A DNA stretch of 64,000 nucleotides from Dinoroseobacter shibae DFL 12 = DSM 16493. Its GTDB lineage: Bacteria > Pseudomonadota > Alphaproteobacteria > Rhodobacterales > Rhodobacteraceae. Every line of letters starts with the position of its first letter. Position 1 is the stretch's first letter. Positions 1 through 9,262 of the stretch are shown here, piece after piece. The stretch is from positions 2,542,001 to 2,606,000 of the forward strand of contig NC_009952.1 in NCBI RefSeq assembly GCF_000018145.1. Direction: 5' to 3'. Position numbers and translations under genes: made by a program. The notes below the pieces were generated by a model. The model was not told the DNA's origin. It saw nothing but the letters and a program-made list of their open reading frames with translations, and made no database searches.

Positions 1-1
1 G

Positions 2-1423
2 TTCTGGCCCCAAGGGCAGGTCACGCCGCCCGCGACCGCACCCGGGCTGGTGCCCGACGCGCCGGTCCTGACGATCAGCCCGATCCCCGAGGCCCCCGAC
101 GAGACCGAGGCCGAGGCCCGCGCCAGCGAGCGCGCCCTGGACCGGCCCGCGCGGGAGGCCTTGCAGCAGGCGATGCAGTGGTTCGGGTTCTACCGGGCGG
201 CGATTGACGGGGCGTTCGGCCCGGGCACGCGGCGGGCCATGTCGGAGTGGCAGGCCGATCGCGGCTTGCCGGTGACCGGCACGCTGACCACGGCGCAGCG
301 CGCGCAGCTGCTGGCCGAATGGCAGGGCGACCTGGCCGCGCTGGGGATGACCCGCGTGGCCCGCGAAGACGCCGGGATCGCGCTGGACATGCCGATGGGA
401 ATGGTGGCGTTCGACCGGATCGAGCCGCCCTTCGTGCATTACACCGGCGACGGCGGGCGCAAGGCACTGCTGATCAGCCAGGAGGGCTCGCCCGCGGGCC
501 TCGCCGGGCTGTACGAGATCATGCAGACGCTGGAGGTGATCCCGCGGGAGGGGGAACGGGCGCTCTCGGGCGACAGCTTCGAGATCCGCGGGCGCAACGG
601 CGAGATCGAGTCCTATACCTATGCCGCGCTGGAGGATGGGCTGATCAAGGGCTTCACCCTGGTGTGGCCGCCCGAGGACGCGCGCCTGATGGCGCGGGCG
701 GCGCAGATGATGCGCGCGAGTTTCGAGCCCGTGGGCGACAGCGCGCTGGACCCGACGCTGGGCGACCGCCAAGCCGAGCAGCGGATCGACCTGCTGGCGG
801 GGCTGGAGGTGCGGCAACCGATCCGCGCGGGGTCGGGGTTTTTCGTCACGCCCGCGGGAGACGTGCTGACGGCGGCGCGGGGGCTGGAGGGCTGCGCGCG
901 GCTGACCATCGGGGACGACATCGCGGCGGAACTGACACAGAGCGATCCGGATCTGGGCCTTGCGCTGCTCAGCCCGACCGAGACCGTGGCACCGATGGCC
1001 GTGGCGCGGTTCGCGCCCGGGCCTGCGCGGTTGCAGGCGGAGATCGCGGTGGCGGGCTATTCCTATGGCGGGCTGCTGGGGGCGCCGACGCTGAGTTTCG
1101 GGACACTGGCGGATCTGCGCGGCCTGACCGGGGAAGACGCGCTCGACCGGCTCGCCGTGACCGTGACCGAGGCCGATGCGGGCGGCCCGGTTCTGGACGT
1201 GGCGGGCGGGGTGCTGGGGCTGTTGCTGCCCCGGGGCATGGACGGGGGCCGGGTGCTGCCGGAGGACGTGAATTTCAGTGCCGATGCGGCCGCGATCACC
1301 GACTGGCTGGGCGCGGCGGGGGTCGAGATCGTCCAGAGCGATCCAAGTACCGCCCTGCCGCCCGAGCGGTTGGCCATGCTGGCGGAGAACCTCACGGTGC
1401 TGGTGTCGTGCTGGGCCGAGTAG
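2..1423 (+). CDS. Peptidoglycan-binding protein with degenerate trypsin-like domain (5' partial)
   Basis: The frame is open to the left edge of the window, so the true start and any signal peptide lie outside; the first in-window start is a GTG at 50. Counting from that GTG, residues about 36-92 form a peptidoglycan_binding_1 repeat (AIDGAFGPGTRRAM...WQADRGLPVTG). Residues about 265-400 look like a chymotrypsin/DegP-type fold (GSGFFVTPAGDVLTAA... and DAGGPVLD). The catalytic residues are not those of an active protease: the usual TAAH reads TAAR (Arg codon 878-880) and the usual NSGGP reads DAGGP (Ala codon 1178-1180). An Asp in SDPDLGLALL may be the remaining triad member. I infer an envelope protein that binds cell wall and has lost proteolysis. 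It converges on trkH with only 6 bp between them. The fold call is good; the role is unknown. Confidence 0.75.
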   Translation, partial: FWPQGQVTPPATAPGLVPDAPVLTISPIPEAPDETEAEARASERALDRPAREALQQAMQWFGFYRAAIDGAFGPGTRRAMSEWQADRGLPVTGTLTTAQRAQLLAEWQGDLAALGMTRVAREDAGIALDMPMGMVAFDRIEPPFVHYTGDGGRKALLISQEGSPAGLAGLYEIMQTLEVIPREGERALSGDSFEIRGRNGEIESYTYAALEDGLIKGFTLVWPPEDARLMARAAQMMRASFEPVGDSALDPTLGDRQAEQRIDLLAGLEVRQPIRAGSGFFVTPAGDVLTAARGLEGCARLTIGDDIAAELTQSDPDLGLALLSPTETVAPMAVARFAPGPARLQAEIAVAGYSYGGLLGAPTLSFGTLADLRGLTGEDALDRLAVTVTEADAGGPVLDVAGGVLGLLLPRGMDGGRVLPEDVNFSADAAAITDWLGAAGVEIVQSDPSTALPPERLAMLAENLTVLVSCWAE

Positions 1424-1429
1424 GGTCGC

Positions 1430-2878
1430 TCAGGCGCGCCAGAACCGCACGGTAAAGAGCGCGAAGACCACCATCAGCTCCAGCCGCCCGATCAGCATCG
1501 CGGCCGACAGGATCCATTTCGCGGTGTCGTTGAGGCCCGCGAAATTGCCTGCGGGCCCGATCTGGTCGCCGAGGCCAGGGCCGATATTGCCCAGTGCGGT
1601 GGCCGCGCCCGACACCGAGGTGATGAAGTCGAGCCCGGTCAGCGCGAGCAGCACCGACAGGATGCCGAGCGAGACGGTGAACATCACGAAGAACGCCATG
1701 ACCGAGGACAGCACGTCTTCGGTCACCGGCTTGCCGCCATAGCGGGGCGTGAACATGCCGTGGGGCGAGTGGATGCGCCGGATCTGCGCCACGATGGAGG
1801 CGATCAGCAGCTGGTAGCGGAACACCTTGATCGAGCAGGCGGTCGAGCCCGCGCAGCCACCGATCAGCCCGGCAAAGAACAGCACCACCACCGGGAAGGC
1901 CCCCCAGAGCATGTAATCGGCGCTGGCATAGCCCGTCCCGGTGATGATCGAGACCGTGTTGAACAGGGACTTGCGGAGGGATTCCTCGCCCGGCGTGTCG
2001 ATGGCGATCATCTTCCACGTGGCGATGATCAGCACGATCACCGCGACCGTGGCGAAGAAGGCCCGCACCTGCGGGTCATGCAGCAGGGGGCGTGCGGTGC
2101 CCGCGACCAGCTGGACATAACGCACGAATGGCAGGGCCGCGAGCAGCATGAACAGAGTGGCGGCGTATTCCATGGCCGCCGGGAAGGCGCCGAAACTGGC
2201 GTCGGAATTGGCGAAGCCGCCCGTGGCGACCGTGGTCATGGCGTGGACCACCGCGTCGAAGCCGGTCATCCCGAGGATCAGGTAGGTCAGCGCGCAGGCC
2301 CCGGTCAGGCCGAGATAGATCACCGAGATCCGGCTGGCGATCTGGGTGGCGCGGGGCAGGATCTTGCCGATCGTGTCGAACCCTTCGGAGCGGAAGATCT
2401 GCATCCCGCCGATGCGCAGCTCCGGCAGGAACACCATGGCCACCACGATGATCCCCACCCCGCCGAACCACTGCATCATGCCCCGCCACAGCAGCAGGCC
2501 GGGCGGCAGGGTTTCCAGCCCGGTGAAGACGGTCGAGCCGGTGGTGGTCAGGCCCGACATCGCCTCGAAGAATGCATCGACATAGCGCGCCTCGGTCGCC
2601 CCGAACACGAAGGGCAGCGCCGCGAAGACCGGCAGGGCGAGCCAGACGCCCGTGGTCAGCAGGAAGGTCTGCTGGATATTCAGCCGGTCGCCCACCCCGT
2701 TGGCGCAGGCAATCGCGGTCAGACCGCCGACAAGCCCCGACAGGATCGCGGATTCCAGGAAGGCGGGCCAGTGCCCGTTGCCCGCGATCAGGTCGAGCGC
2801 CATGGGCACCAGCATGGAGGCGCCCAGGGCGGCCACCAGCAGGCCGATCACGTATCCGACGGGGCGCAGGTCAAACAT
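1430..2878 (-). CDS. trkH: TrkH-family potassium uptake membrane protein
   Basis: A 482-residue polytopic inner-membrane protein of the Trk/Ktr K+ translocating subunit family. Visible hallmarks are the repeated selectivity-filter-like loops: SGLTTTGSTVF around residue 110, TTVATGGFAN around 220, SIITGTGYASAD around 310 and TALGNIGPGLGDQIGP around 430, each centred on a Gly-rich turn in a membrane-pore-membrane unit. Length matches TrkH/TrkG. The regulatory NAD-binding partner TrkA is not in this window. The ATG at 2878 puts the first membrane helix (VIGLLVAALGASMLVPMAL) at the N-terminus. The gene is monocistronic as far as can be seen: the upstream GST gene stops 45 bp away on the same strand. 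Confidence 0.92.
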   Translation of the reverse strand: MFDLRPVGYVIGLLVAALGASMLVPMALDLIAGNGHWPAFLESAILSGLVGGLTAIACANGVGDRLNIQQTFLLTTGVWLALPVFAALPFVFGATEARYVDAFFEAMSGLTTTGSTVFTGLETLPPGLLLWRGMMQWFGGVGIIVVAMVFLPELRIGGMQIFRSEGFDTIGKILPRATQIASRISVIYLGLTGACALTYLILGMTGFDAVVHAMTTVATGGFANSDASFGAFPAAMEYAATLFMLLAALPFVRYVQLVAGTARPLLHDPQVRAFFATVAVIVLIIATWKMIAIDTPGEESLRKSLFNTVSIITGTGYASADYMLWGAFPVVVLFFAGLIGGCAGSTACSIKVFRYQLLIASIVAQIRRIHSPHGMFTPRYGGKPVTEDVLSSVMAFFVMFTVSLGILSVLLALTGLDFITSVSGAATALGNIGPGLGDQIGPAGNFAGLNDTAKWILSAAMLIGRLELMVVFALFTVRFWRA

Positions 2879-2923
2879 GGCGCGCAGGGTTGGCCTGTGC
2901 CGGGGGGGCTGTCAACGCCTGGC

Positions 2924-3631
2924 TCAGGTCTTGGTCTTGAAGAGGGACGCGTGGGCGCCGGTTTCCTTGCGGAAATCGGCACGCTTGTCGGCATGGAGCG
3001 CGCGGCCCGCCTGCACGCCCGGGCGGGCCGCCAGCGTGTCGAGCCAGCGCGCCATGTGGGGTTTGTCGTCGAGGGTTTGCTGCTGACCCTCCCAGAGCGA
3101 CGCCCAGCCCCAGCAGGCCATGTCGGCAATGGAGTAGAAGTCGCCCGCGATGAATTCGTGCCTGGACAGTTGGGTGTCGAGCACCTTGTAGAGCCGCCCG
3201 GTCTCGGCCCGGTAGCGGTCCTTGGCGTAGGGCAGGTCGTTGGGCGGGTCCATGGCGGGGGCGTATTTAAGGAAGTGATGGGCCTGGCCCGCCATGGGGC
3301 CGAGCCCGCCCATCTGCCACATCAGCCACTGGTCCACGGCGATGCGGTCGCGCTCGGTCGCGCCGTAGAAGCGGCTGGTCTTGCGCGCGAGGTATTGCAG
3401 GATCGCGCCGCTCTCGAAGATCGAGATCGGCGCGCCGTCGGGGCCGTCGGGATCGGTGATGGCGGGCATCCGGTTGTTGGGCGAGATGGCGAGGAAGGCA
3501 GGCTTGAACTGGTCCCCTGCCCCGATGTTCACGAGATGCGTGGTGTAGGGCAGGCCCATTTCCTCCAGCGCGATGGAGGCCTTCCAGCCGTTCGGCGTGG
3601 GCCAGAAATAGAGCTCGATGGGTCGGGTCAT
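2924..3631 (-). CDS. Glutathione S-transferase family protein (YfcG/YghU-like)
   Basis: 235 residues with an N-terminal thioredoxin-like GST domain (IELYFWPTPNGWKASIALEE; cis-Pro context NNRMPAITD; ESGAILQYLA, the glutathione gamma-Glu binding SNAIL/ESGA motif) and an all-helical C-terminal domain. The TPNGWK segment resembles the Thr/Asn-based active site of nu-class GSTs such as E. coli YfcG and YghU, which act as disulfide-bond reductases rather than classical conjugating enzymes. Likely cytosolic. It follows the alpha/beta hydrolase remnant on the same strand, ending 45 bp before trkH. Family assignment is strong; the physiological substrate cannot be read from the sequence. Confidence 0.88.
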   Translation of the reverse strand: MTRPIELYFWPTPNGWKASIALEEMGLPYTTHLVNIGAGDQFKPAFLAISPNNRMPAITDPDGPDGAPISIFESGAILQYLARKTSRFYGATERDRIAVDQWLMWQMGGLGPMAGQAHHFLKYAPAMDPPNDLPYAKDRYRAETGRLYKVLDTQLSRHEFIAGDFYSIADMACWGWASLWEGQQQTLDDKPHMARWLDTLAARPGVQAGRALHADKRADFRKETGAHASLFKTKT

Positions 3632-3688
3632 GGGGCGGCTCCGCGGGGTTTGGTCCGACTATGACGGGTCGGGCCGCGGGCGCAAGGG

Positions 3689-4571
3689 TCAGGGCAGGCT
3701 GCGCGGCGGCGGGGCCAGATCGCGCAGGGCCTGCGGGCCGCGGTCGGTCAGCAGCGCGGAGTAGAGGTCCATCACCCCCGCGCGCAGGTAGGCGCCCCAG
3801 TGGCACACCGGCGCGCAGCGCGGGCCGATGGCGTGGCCGAGGGCCGCGAGATTGGCCAGCTCCGCCTCGTCGGCGAGGCTCAGCGCGATCCAGTTCTCCG
3901 CCCGGGGCGGGCGGCGGCCGAGGGCCGTGCCGGTCCCGGCCTCGCGGCGCAGGGCCTGTTCCAGCAGCCGGTCGAAGAGCCAGTTTTCCCGGGGGGCTGA
4001 TCTGCAGGATCTCGGCGCCCTGGGCGCCGGGCCGGGTCAGGACCGCCCGGGCATGGGTGTCGAAATCCGCGGGGGCCAGCAGGATCACCTGGCGCACCAT
4101 GGGCGCGGGCAGCGCGCCGAGCGCCGCGAGCGCGACCCGCCCGCCCAGGGAATGGCCCATCAGCTTGATCGGGCGCGCGGGGTAGCGCGCATGGAGCCGC
4201 GCGATGAACTGCGCAAGGTGCGTGCCCACCGCCTCGGCCTGGGCGAAAGCCTCGGCGAAGGTGCCGCGCGCGTCCCAGCCGATGGGCAGGCAGAGCCCCG
4301 GGTCGTCGGGATCGTCGCGAAACCCCAGCGCGGCGGGCCAGGAAAGCTGCCGCCGGGGCCGTTTGCGCCCGCCCGGCGCGGTCGCATAGAGGCTGTCATG
4401 GGGGTTGGTGGGGCCGCGCAGGGGCGAGTAGCGAAACCCGTGGATCAAGAGCACGATCGGGTCGGTCGGCCCGCCCGCCGCCGCCGCCCGGCCCAGCCGC
4501 CGGTCGAACCCGGTCTCGCCCCCGGCAAGCCCGGTGACGGTCTCGGTCACGGTCAGATTGAGGACGGGCAT
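3689..4571 (-). pseudogene. Alpha/beta hydrolase, frameshifted
   Basis: The start is the ATG at 4571 (MPVLNLTV), preceded by AGGGAG at good spacing. The N-terminal two thirds is a serine hydrolase: oxyanion-side LLIHGFRY, nucleophile elbow GHSLGG, and an Asp-containing LLAPADFD. At the run of six G at 3991-3996 (plus strand) the frame breaks. In the original frame the protein becomes a low-complexity Pro/Arg tail. Removing one base there restores a sensible continuation (ENWLFDRLLEQALRREAGTG..., then WIALSLADEAELANLAALGH) to a TGA at 3689-3691, giving about 293 residues. The frameshift may be a real inactivation, slippage in the homopolymer, or a sequencing error. The unbroken but wrong frame runs on to about 3267 inside the GST gene and should not be taken as a fusion. 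Confidence 0.75.
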
Positions 4572-4673
4572 GACGGCTCCCTTCGCTCTGCGTGGCACCA
4601 GATGTTGTGGATGGCGGGTAGTGCCAGACTACGAAGGGGGTGTGAAACTTTCGTTAGACTTCCGTGACGGTGC

Positions 4674-4702
4674 TTGACCGCGCCGCGCAACACCCCTAGA
4701 CC
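4674..4702 (+). promoter_or_regulatory. Putative sigma-70 promoter of metZ
   Basis: TTGACC at 4674-4679 and TAGACC at 4697-4702 are separated by 17 bp. This places a predicted transcription start around 4709, immediately before the SAM-II aptamer, which supports both calls. Inference from motif and position. Confidence 0.55.
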
Positions 4703-4708
4703 CGCGAC

Positions 4709-4768
4709 ACCGTGGTGATTTGGTGCCGGATTGCAGGCCACGTAAAACACGCTGCTAAAAGGACGCGG
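4709..4768 (+). ncRNA. SAM-II riboswitch (metA-type)
   Basis: The segment carries the recognisable SAM-II core: P1 5' arm CGTGG (4711-4715), TGATTTG, GCCGGATTGCAGG, P1 3' arm CCACG (4738-4742), then the A-rich GTAAAACA and the GCTAAAAGG pseudoknot strand (about 4752-4762). SAM-II aptamers are known from alphaproteobacteria upstream of metA, metX/metZ and metC, where S-adenosylmethionine binding lowers expression. It sits between a predicted promoter and a rho-independent terminator, 74 bp upstream of metZ. Confidence 0.9.
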
Positions 4769-4769
4769 A

Positions 4770-4801
4770 ACCCCCGAGCCCGTCCGGCTGCGGGGTTTTT
4801 T
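4770..4801 (+). terminator. Intrinsic terminator after SAM-II riboswitch
   Basis: CCCCGAGCC (4772-4780) pairs with GGCT-G-CGGGG (4787-4795, one bulged G) around a CGTCC loop and is followed by six T (4796-4801). It lies between aptamer and metZ, so it is the likely expression platform: termination when SAM is abundant, read-through when it is scarce. Confidence 0.8.
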
Positions 4802-4842
4802 CGTGCCCGGAACCCAAGCTCCGGCGCGACAGGAGACGAGAG

Positions 4843-6021
4843 ATGACCGAGAAACAGACCCGGACAAAGCTGGTCCATGCGGGCACGCGGCGCAGCCAGT
4901 ATGGCGAGGTGGCCGAGGCGATTTTCCTCACCCAGGGGTTTGTCTACGACACCGCCGAGGCCGCGGAGGCGCGGTTCATCGAGGCGGGCGCGGACGAGTT
5001 CATCTATGCCCGCTACGGCAACCCGACGGTGCGGATGTTCGAGGACCGGATCGCCGCGGTGGAGGGGACCGAGGACGCCTTTGCCACCGCGTCCGGCATG
5101 GCGGCGGTCAATGGCGCGCTGGCCTCGATGCTGCGGGCGGGCGATCACGTGGTCTCGGCGCGCGCGCTCTTCGGCTCGTGCCTCTATATCCTCGAAGAGG
5201 TGCTGACCCGCTACGGGGTGGAAGTGACCTTCGTGGACGGTACGGACCTCGCGGCCTGGCGCGCCGCGATCCGGCCCGACACCAAGGCGGTGTTCTTCGA
5301 GACGATTTCCAACCCGACGCTGGAAGTGATCGACATCGAAGCGGTCGCGAAACTGGCCCATGCGGTGGGCGCGCTGGTCATCGTGGACAATGTCTTCGCC
5401 ACGCCGATCTTTTCGCGCGCCAAGGACCAGGGCGCGGATGTGATCGTCTATTCCGCCACCAAGCATATCGACGGACAGGGGCGCTGCCTCGGCGGGGTGA
5501 TCTGCGGCACCAGGGACTTTGTGCGCAAGGTGGCCGAGCCCTACCTGAAACACACCGGCGGCTCGCTCAGCCCGTTCAACGCCTGGGTCATGCTGAAATC
5601 CATGGAGACGCTGGATCTGCGGGTGCGCGCGCAGGCGGAAACCGCGCAAGCGCTGGCCGAGACGCTGGAGGGGCACGCGGCACTGGAAAAAGTGATCTTC
5701 CCGCACCTGCCGAGCCATCCGCAATACGATCTGGCCCGGGCGCAGATGGCGGCGGGGGGCACGGTGCTGGCGCTGGACATCAAGGGCGGCAAGGCGGGGG
5801 CGTTCCGCTTCCTCAACGCGCTGGAGATCGTGACCATCTCGAACAATCTCGGGGATGCGAAATCCATCGCGACGCACCCGGCGACCACCACCCACCAGCG
5901 CCTGACACCGGAGCAGCGCGCGGGCCTGGGGATCACCGACGGGCTGATCCGGCTCTCGGTGGGGCTGGAGGATGCGGGCGACCTGCTGCGCGATCTGCAG
6001 ACCGCCCTCGCCGCGGTGTAA
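4843..6021 (+). CDS. metZ: O-succinylhomoserine sulfhydrylase
   Basis: A 392-residue PLP-dependent Cys/Met metabolism enzyme (fold type I). It makes homocysteine from O-succinylhomoserine and sulfide in direct-sulfhydrylation methionine synthesis. Diagnostic segments are YARYGNPT near the N-terminus, ATASGMAAVNGAL, VDNVFATP, and the PLP-lysine region YSATKHIDGQGRCLGG around residue 208. The last is typical of MetZ rather than cystathionine gamma-synthase. The ATG follows AGGAGACGAGAG. The leader holds a promoter, SAM-II riboswitch and terminator, so expression should answer to SAM level. Single-gene unit; folE2 follows after 172 bp with its own leader. Confidence 0.93.
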   Translation: MTEKQTRTKLVHAGTRRSQYGEVAEAIFLTQGFVYDTAEAAEARFIEAGADEFIYARYGNPTVRMFEDRIAAVEGTEDAFATASGMAAVNGALASMLRAGDHVVSARALFGSCLYILEEVLTRYGVEVTFVDGTDLAAWRAAIRPDTKAVFFETISNPTLEVIDIEAVAKLAHAVGALVIVDNVFATPIFSRAKDQGADVIVYSATKHIDGQGRCLGGVICGTRDFVRKVAEPYLKHTGGSLSPFNAWVMLKSMETLDLRVRAQAETAQALAETLEGHAALEKVIFPHLPSHPQYDLARAQMAAGGTVLALDIKGGKAGAFRFLNALEIVTISNNLGDAKSIATHPATTTHQRLTPEQRAGLGITDGLIRLSVGLEDAGDLLRDLQTALAAV

Positions 6022-6132
6022 ACCCCGGAAAAAAATGCGCCTTTCCCGCGCGCGGATTTGCCTGCAAAAATAGCGGTGCGGGTGATCCAGAAGGCGGACT
6101 GTCACGTATACTTGACACAAAGATGCTGGAAA

Positions 6133-6162
6133 CCCGGCATGCGGCCCCCATCTTATGCCGGG
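6133..6162 (+). other. Hairpin in the metZ-folE2 intergenic region
   Basis: CCCGGCAT (6133-6140) and ATGCCGGG (6155-6162) form a perfect 8-bp inverted repeat with a 14-nt loop, 31 bp before the folE2 start. No T-run follows, so a classical terminator is unlikely; it could be an mRNA leader structure or an operator. A TTGACA (6112-6117) lies just upstream, but no convincing -10 is present. Confidence 0.4.
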
Positions 6163-6193
6163 CTGTCACTTGGGATGCGAGGGAGCTGCCCAC

Positions 6194-7297
<1,104 letters not shown>

Positions 7298-7329
7298 GTT
7301 TCACGTTGGCTGCGCGGGCCTCCGGGCGC

Positions 7330-7379
7330 AAAATCCTTGAGGAAGGATTTTGCCAAGGATTTTACTTAAAATCCTTGGC
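7330..7379. terminator. Tandem hairpins between convergent folE2 and ClC gene
   Basis: Two adjacent perfect hairpins share the same arm. Hairpin 1 is AAAATCCTT (7330-7338), GAGG, AAGGATTTT (7343-7351). Hairpin 2 is GCCAAGGATTTT (7352-7363), ACTT, AAAATCCTTGGC (7368-7379). Arms of the two can also pair with each other, giving alternative folds. The position between convergent genes suggests a bidirectional terminator or REP-like element. The T-rich arms can serve as weak U-tracts in either direction. Confidence 0.6.
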
Positions 7380-7411
7380 CCAGCGAGACCGTTATGCGAA
7401 TAGGCCGTCGC

Positions 7412-9100
7412 TCAGGAATGCTCCTCGGCGGCGGTTTCGGCCAGCGCCCGGTTCAGCGCCTTCAGCGCATCGACCTGAAAGAGCGCGCCCCACAGCTCGG
7501 GCGGCTCCCCCTCGCCGCCCAGGCTGACCACGGGGATGAAATCATGATTGGCCCGCTCGAAGGCGGGCATGGCCGTCTCGAGACTGGCGGTGCCGTCCAG
7601 ATAGACCCCGTCCCCGATCAGGTCCCAACATCGCGCCTCGGGCGCGGCCCGGGGGTGGCTGGTGGGCCGCATGATCTTGGCCACCCGCACGGTACCGAGC
7701 AGATAGGCTTGCGGCCCCGCGGCGAGATGGACATTGCGCCGCTCCAGCTGTGTCAGGAAGAACGACCGGTCCACCACCCGGCTCGCCAGCGCGGTGGAGA
7801 GCGACACCGCCACCATCACCGCCAGCCCGGTCTGCCAGTCGCCGGTCAGCTCGAACACGATCAGGGTCGTCGAGATCGGCGCGCCCAGCACCGCGGCGGC
7901 CACCGCCCCCATCCCCGCCAGCGCGTAGAGCGCTTCGGAGCCTGACACATCGGGGAAGACGCCCGTGGCGATCATCCCGAAGGCCAGCCCCGTCAGCGCG
8001 CCGACCATGAGCGAGGGCGAGAAGATGCCGCCCCCCATGCGCCCGCCGATGGTGATCGCCACCGCGACCACCTTGAGGATGGCGAACACGATCGCCTCGT
8101 GCAGCAGCAGTTGCGAGGTCAGGGCGTTGGTCGTGGTCTCGTAGCCGACCCCGATGATATGCGGGAACCAGATCGCCAGCAGCCCCAGCAGCACCCCCGC
8201 GAAAGCCGGGCGCAGGTAGCGCGGAAGGCCGGTGACCTTCTGCAGGTGGTTGGCGAAATCCTCGGTCCAGAACACCGATTTCATCAAGACGATGGCGACC
8301 AGGCCGCAGACGAGCCCCAGCAGCAGGAAGGCCGGCAGTTCGACATAGAACGCCAGCGCGTTGGCCTCGGGCAGAGAAAACTCGGTCACGTCGCCGAATT
8401 CCAGCCGGTTGATCACCGTCCCGGCGGCCGAGGCGATGACGATGGGCGCGAAGGCGTGGACCGCGAAATGGCGCAGCACCACCTCCAGCGCGAAGAGCGC
8501 CCCGGCGATGGGGGCGTTGAACGAGGCCGACACGGCGGCGGCAACCGCACAGCCGAGCAGGTCGCGCCCGGTGATCCCGTCGGCATGGATGCGGTTGCTC
8601 ACCCAGCTGGAGATCACGGCGGCCAGGTGGACCACCGGCCCCTCGCGCCCGGACGACCCGCCGGTGGACAGGGTGATCCAGGAGGCGACCGCCGAGGCGA
8701 TGCCCGCGCGCTTCTCGACCCGGCCCTCGTAGAGCGCGGAGCCCTCGATCACATCCGCGACCGACCGCACCCGCCCGTCATCGGTGAAAAAATGCAGGAT
8801 CAGCCCCACCACCAGCCCGCCCAGCGTCGGCACGATCACCAGCCAGTACCAGGGCAGGCCCGCCGCGTGGTCGATCACCGCGCGCACATCCTCGTGGCCG
8901 TAGGCCATTGTCTGGAGCCAGTGAATCCCCTTGCGGAAGATCAGCGCCGCAAAGCCCGCCGCGATGCCCACGGCCAGCGCGATGAACCAGAACTGGATCT
9001 GGCTGGGGCCCTGGCGGCGGATCGTGACGGAGGCGCGCGCAAGCGCGCTGCGCCATGCACCCAGCTGCTGAGCAAAGAAGCCTTGGGGCGGGTTCGACAT
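7412..9100 (-). CDS. ClC-family chloride channel/transporter with C-terminal CBS domain
   Basis: 562 residues with the ClC fold followed by a C-terminal region (VAKIMRPTSHPRAAPEARCWDLI... ELWGALFQVDALKAL) that resembles CBS repeats. The gating-glutamate motif GREGP is present (around residue 171), as is the second anion-site motif GGIFSPSL (around 358). The first anion motif GSGIP is diverged: alignment on the following IEG places RSVAD there, keeping the serine but not the flanking Gly/Pro. That variant occurs in a broad bacterial ClC subgroup. Transport mode (channel or Cl-/H+ exchange) cannot be decided from sequence. The start ATG at 9100 gives a short cytosolic N-terminus. Confidence 0.88.
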   Translation of the reverse strand: MSNPPQGFFAQQLGAWRSALARASVTIRRQGPSQIQFWFIALAVGIAAGFAALIFRKGIHWLQTMAYGHEDVRAVIDHAAGLPWYWLVIVPTLGGLVVGLILHFFTDDGRVRSVADVIEGSALYEGRVEKRAGIASAVASWITLSTGGSSGREGPVVHLAAVISSWVSNRIHADGITGRDLLGCAVAAAVSASFNAPIAGALFALEVVLRHFAVHAFAPIVIASAAGTVINRLEFGDVTEFSLPEANALAFYVELPAFLLLGLVCGLVAIVLMKSVFWTEDFANHLQKVTGLPRYLRPAFAGVLLGLLAIWFPHIIGVGYETTTNALTSQLLLHEAIVFAILKVVAVAITIGGRMGGGIFSPSLMVGALTGLAFGMIATGVFPDVSGSEALYALAGMGAVAAAVLGAPISTTLIVFELTGDWQTGLAVMVAVSLSTALASRVVDRSFFLTQLERRNVHLAAGPQAYLLGTVRVAKIMRPTSHPRAAPEARCWDLIGDGVYLDGTASLETAMPAFERANHDFIPVVSLGGEGEPPELWGALFQVDALKALNRALAETAAEEHS

Positions 9101-9262
9101 GAAAAGCGGCGGTCCTTGCGCCGGATCAACGGGTTACAATTCTGTTACGCTACGCTCCCGCGCCGCCAAACCCAAGGGGACGCGGGGCCGCGCCCCCCGG
9201 GTGCGGGCGATTTGTTTCGGGCTTGCAACGATCTTTGCGCGGTCCCGGGGCACCGTTGCGCG

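Noticed and set aside
3267-3688. Apparent extension of the alpha/beta hydrolase into the GST gene as one 443-codon frame
   Set aside because: The C-terminal part is out-of-frame Pro/Arg-rich sequence after the G6 run; the GST has its own start, motifs and stop in another frame.
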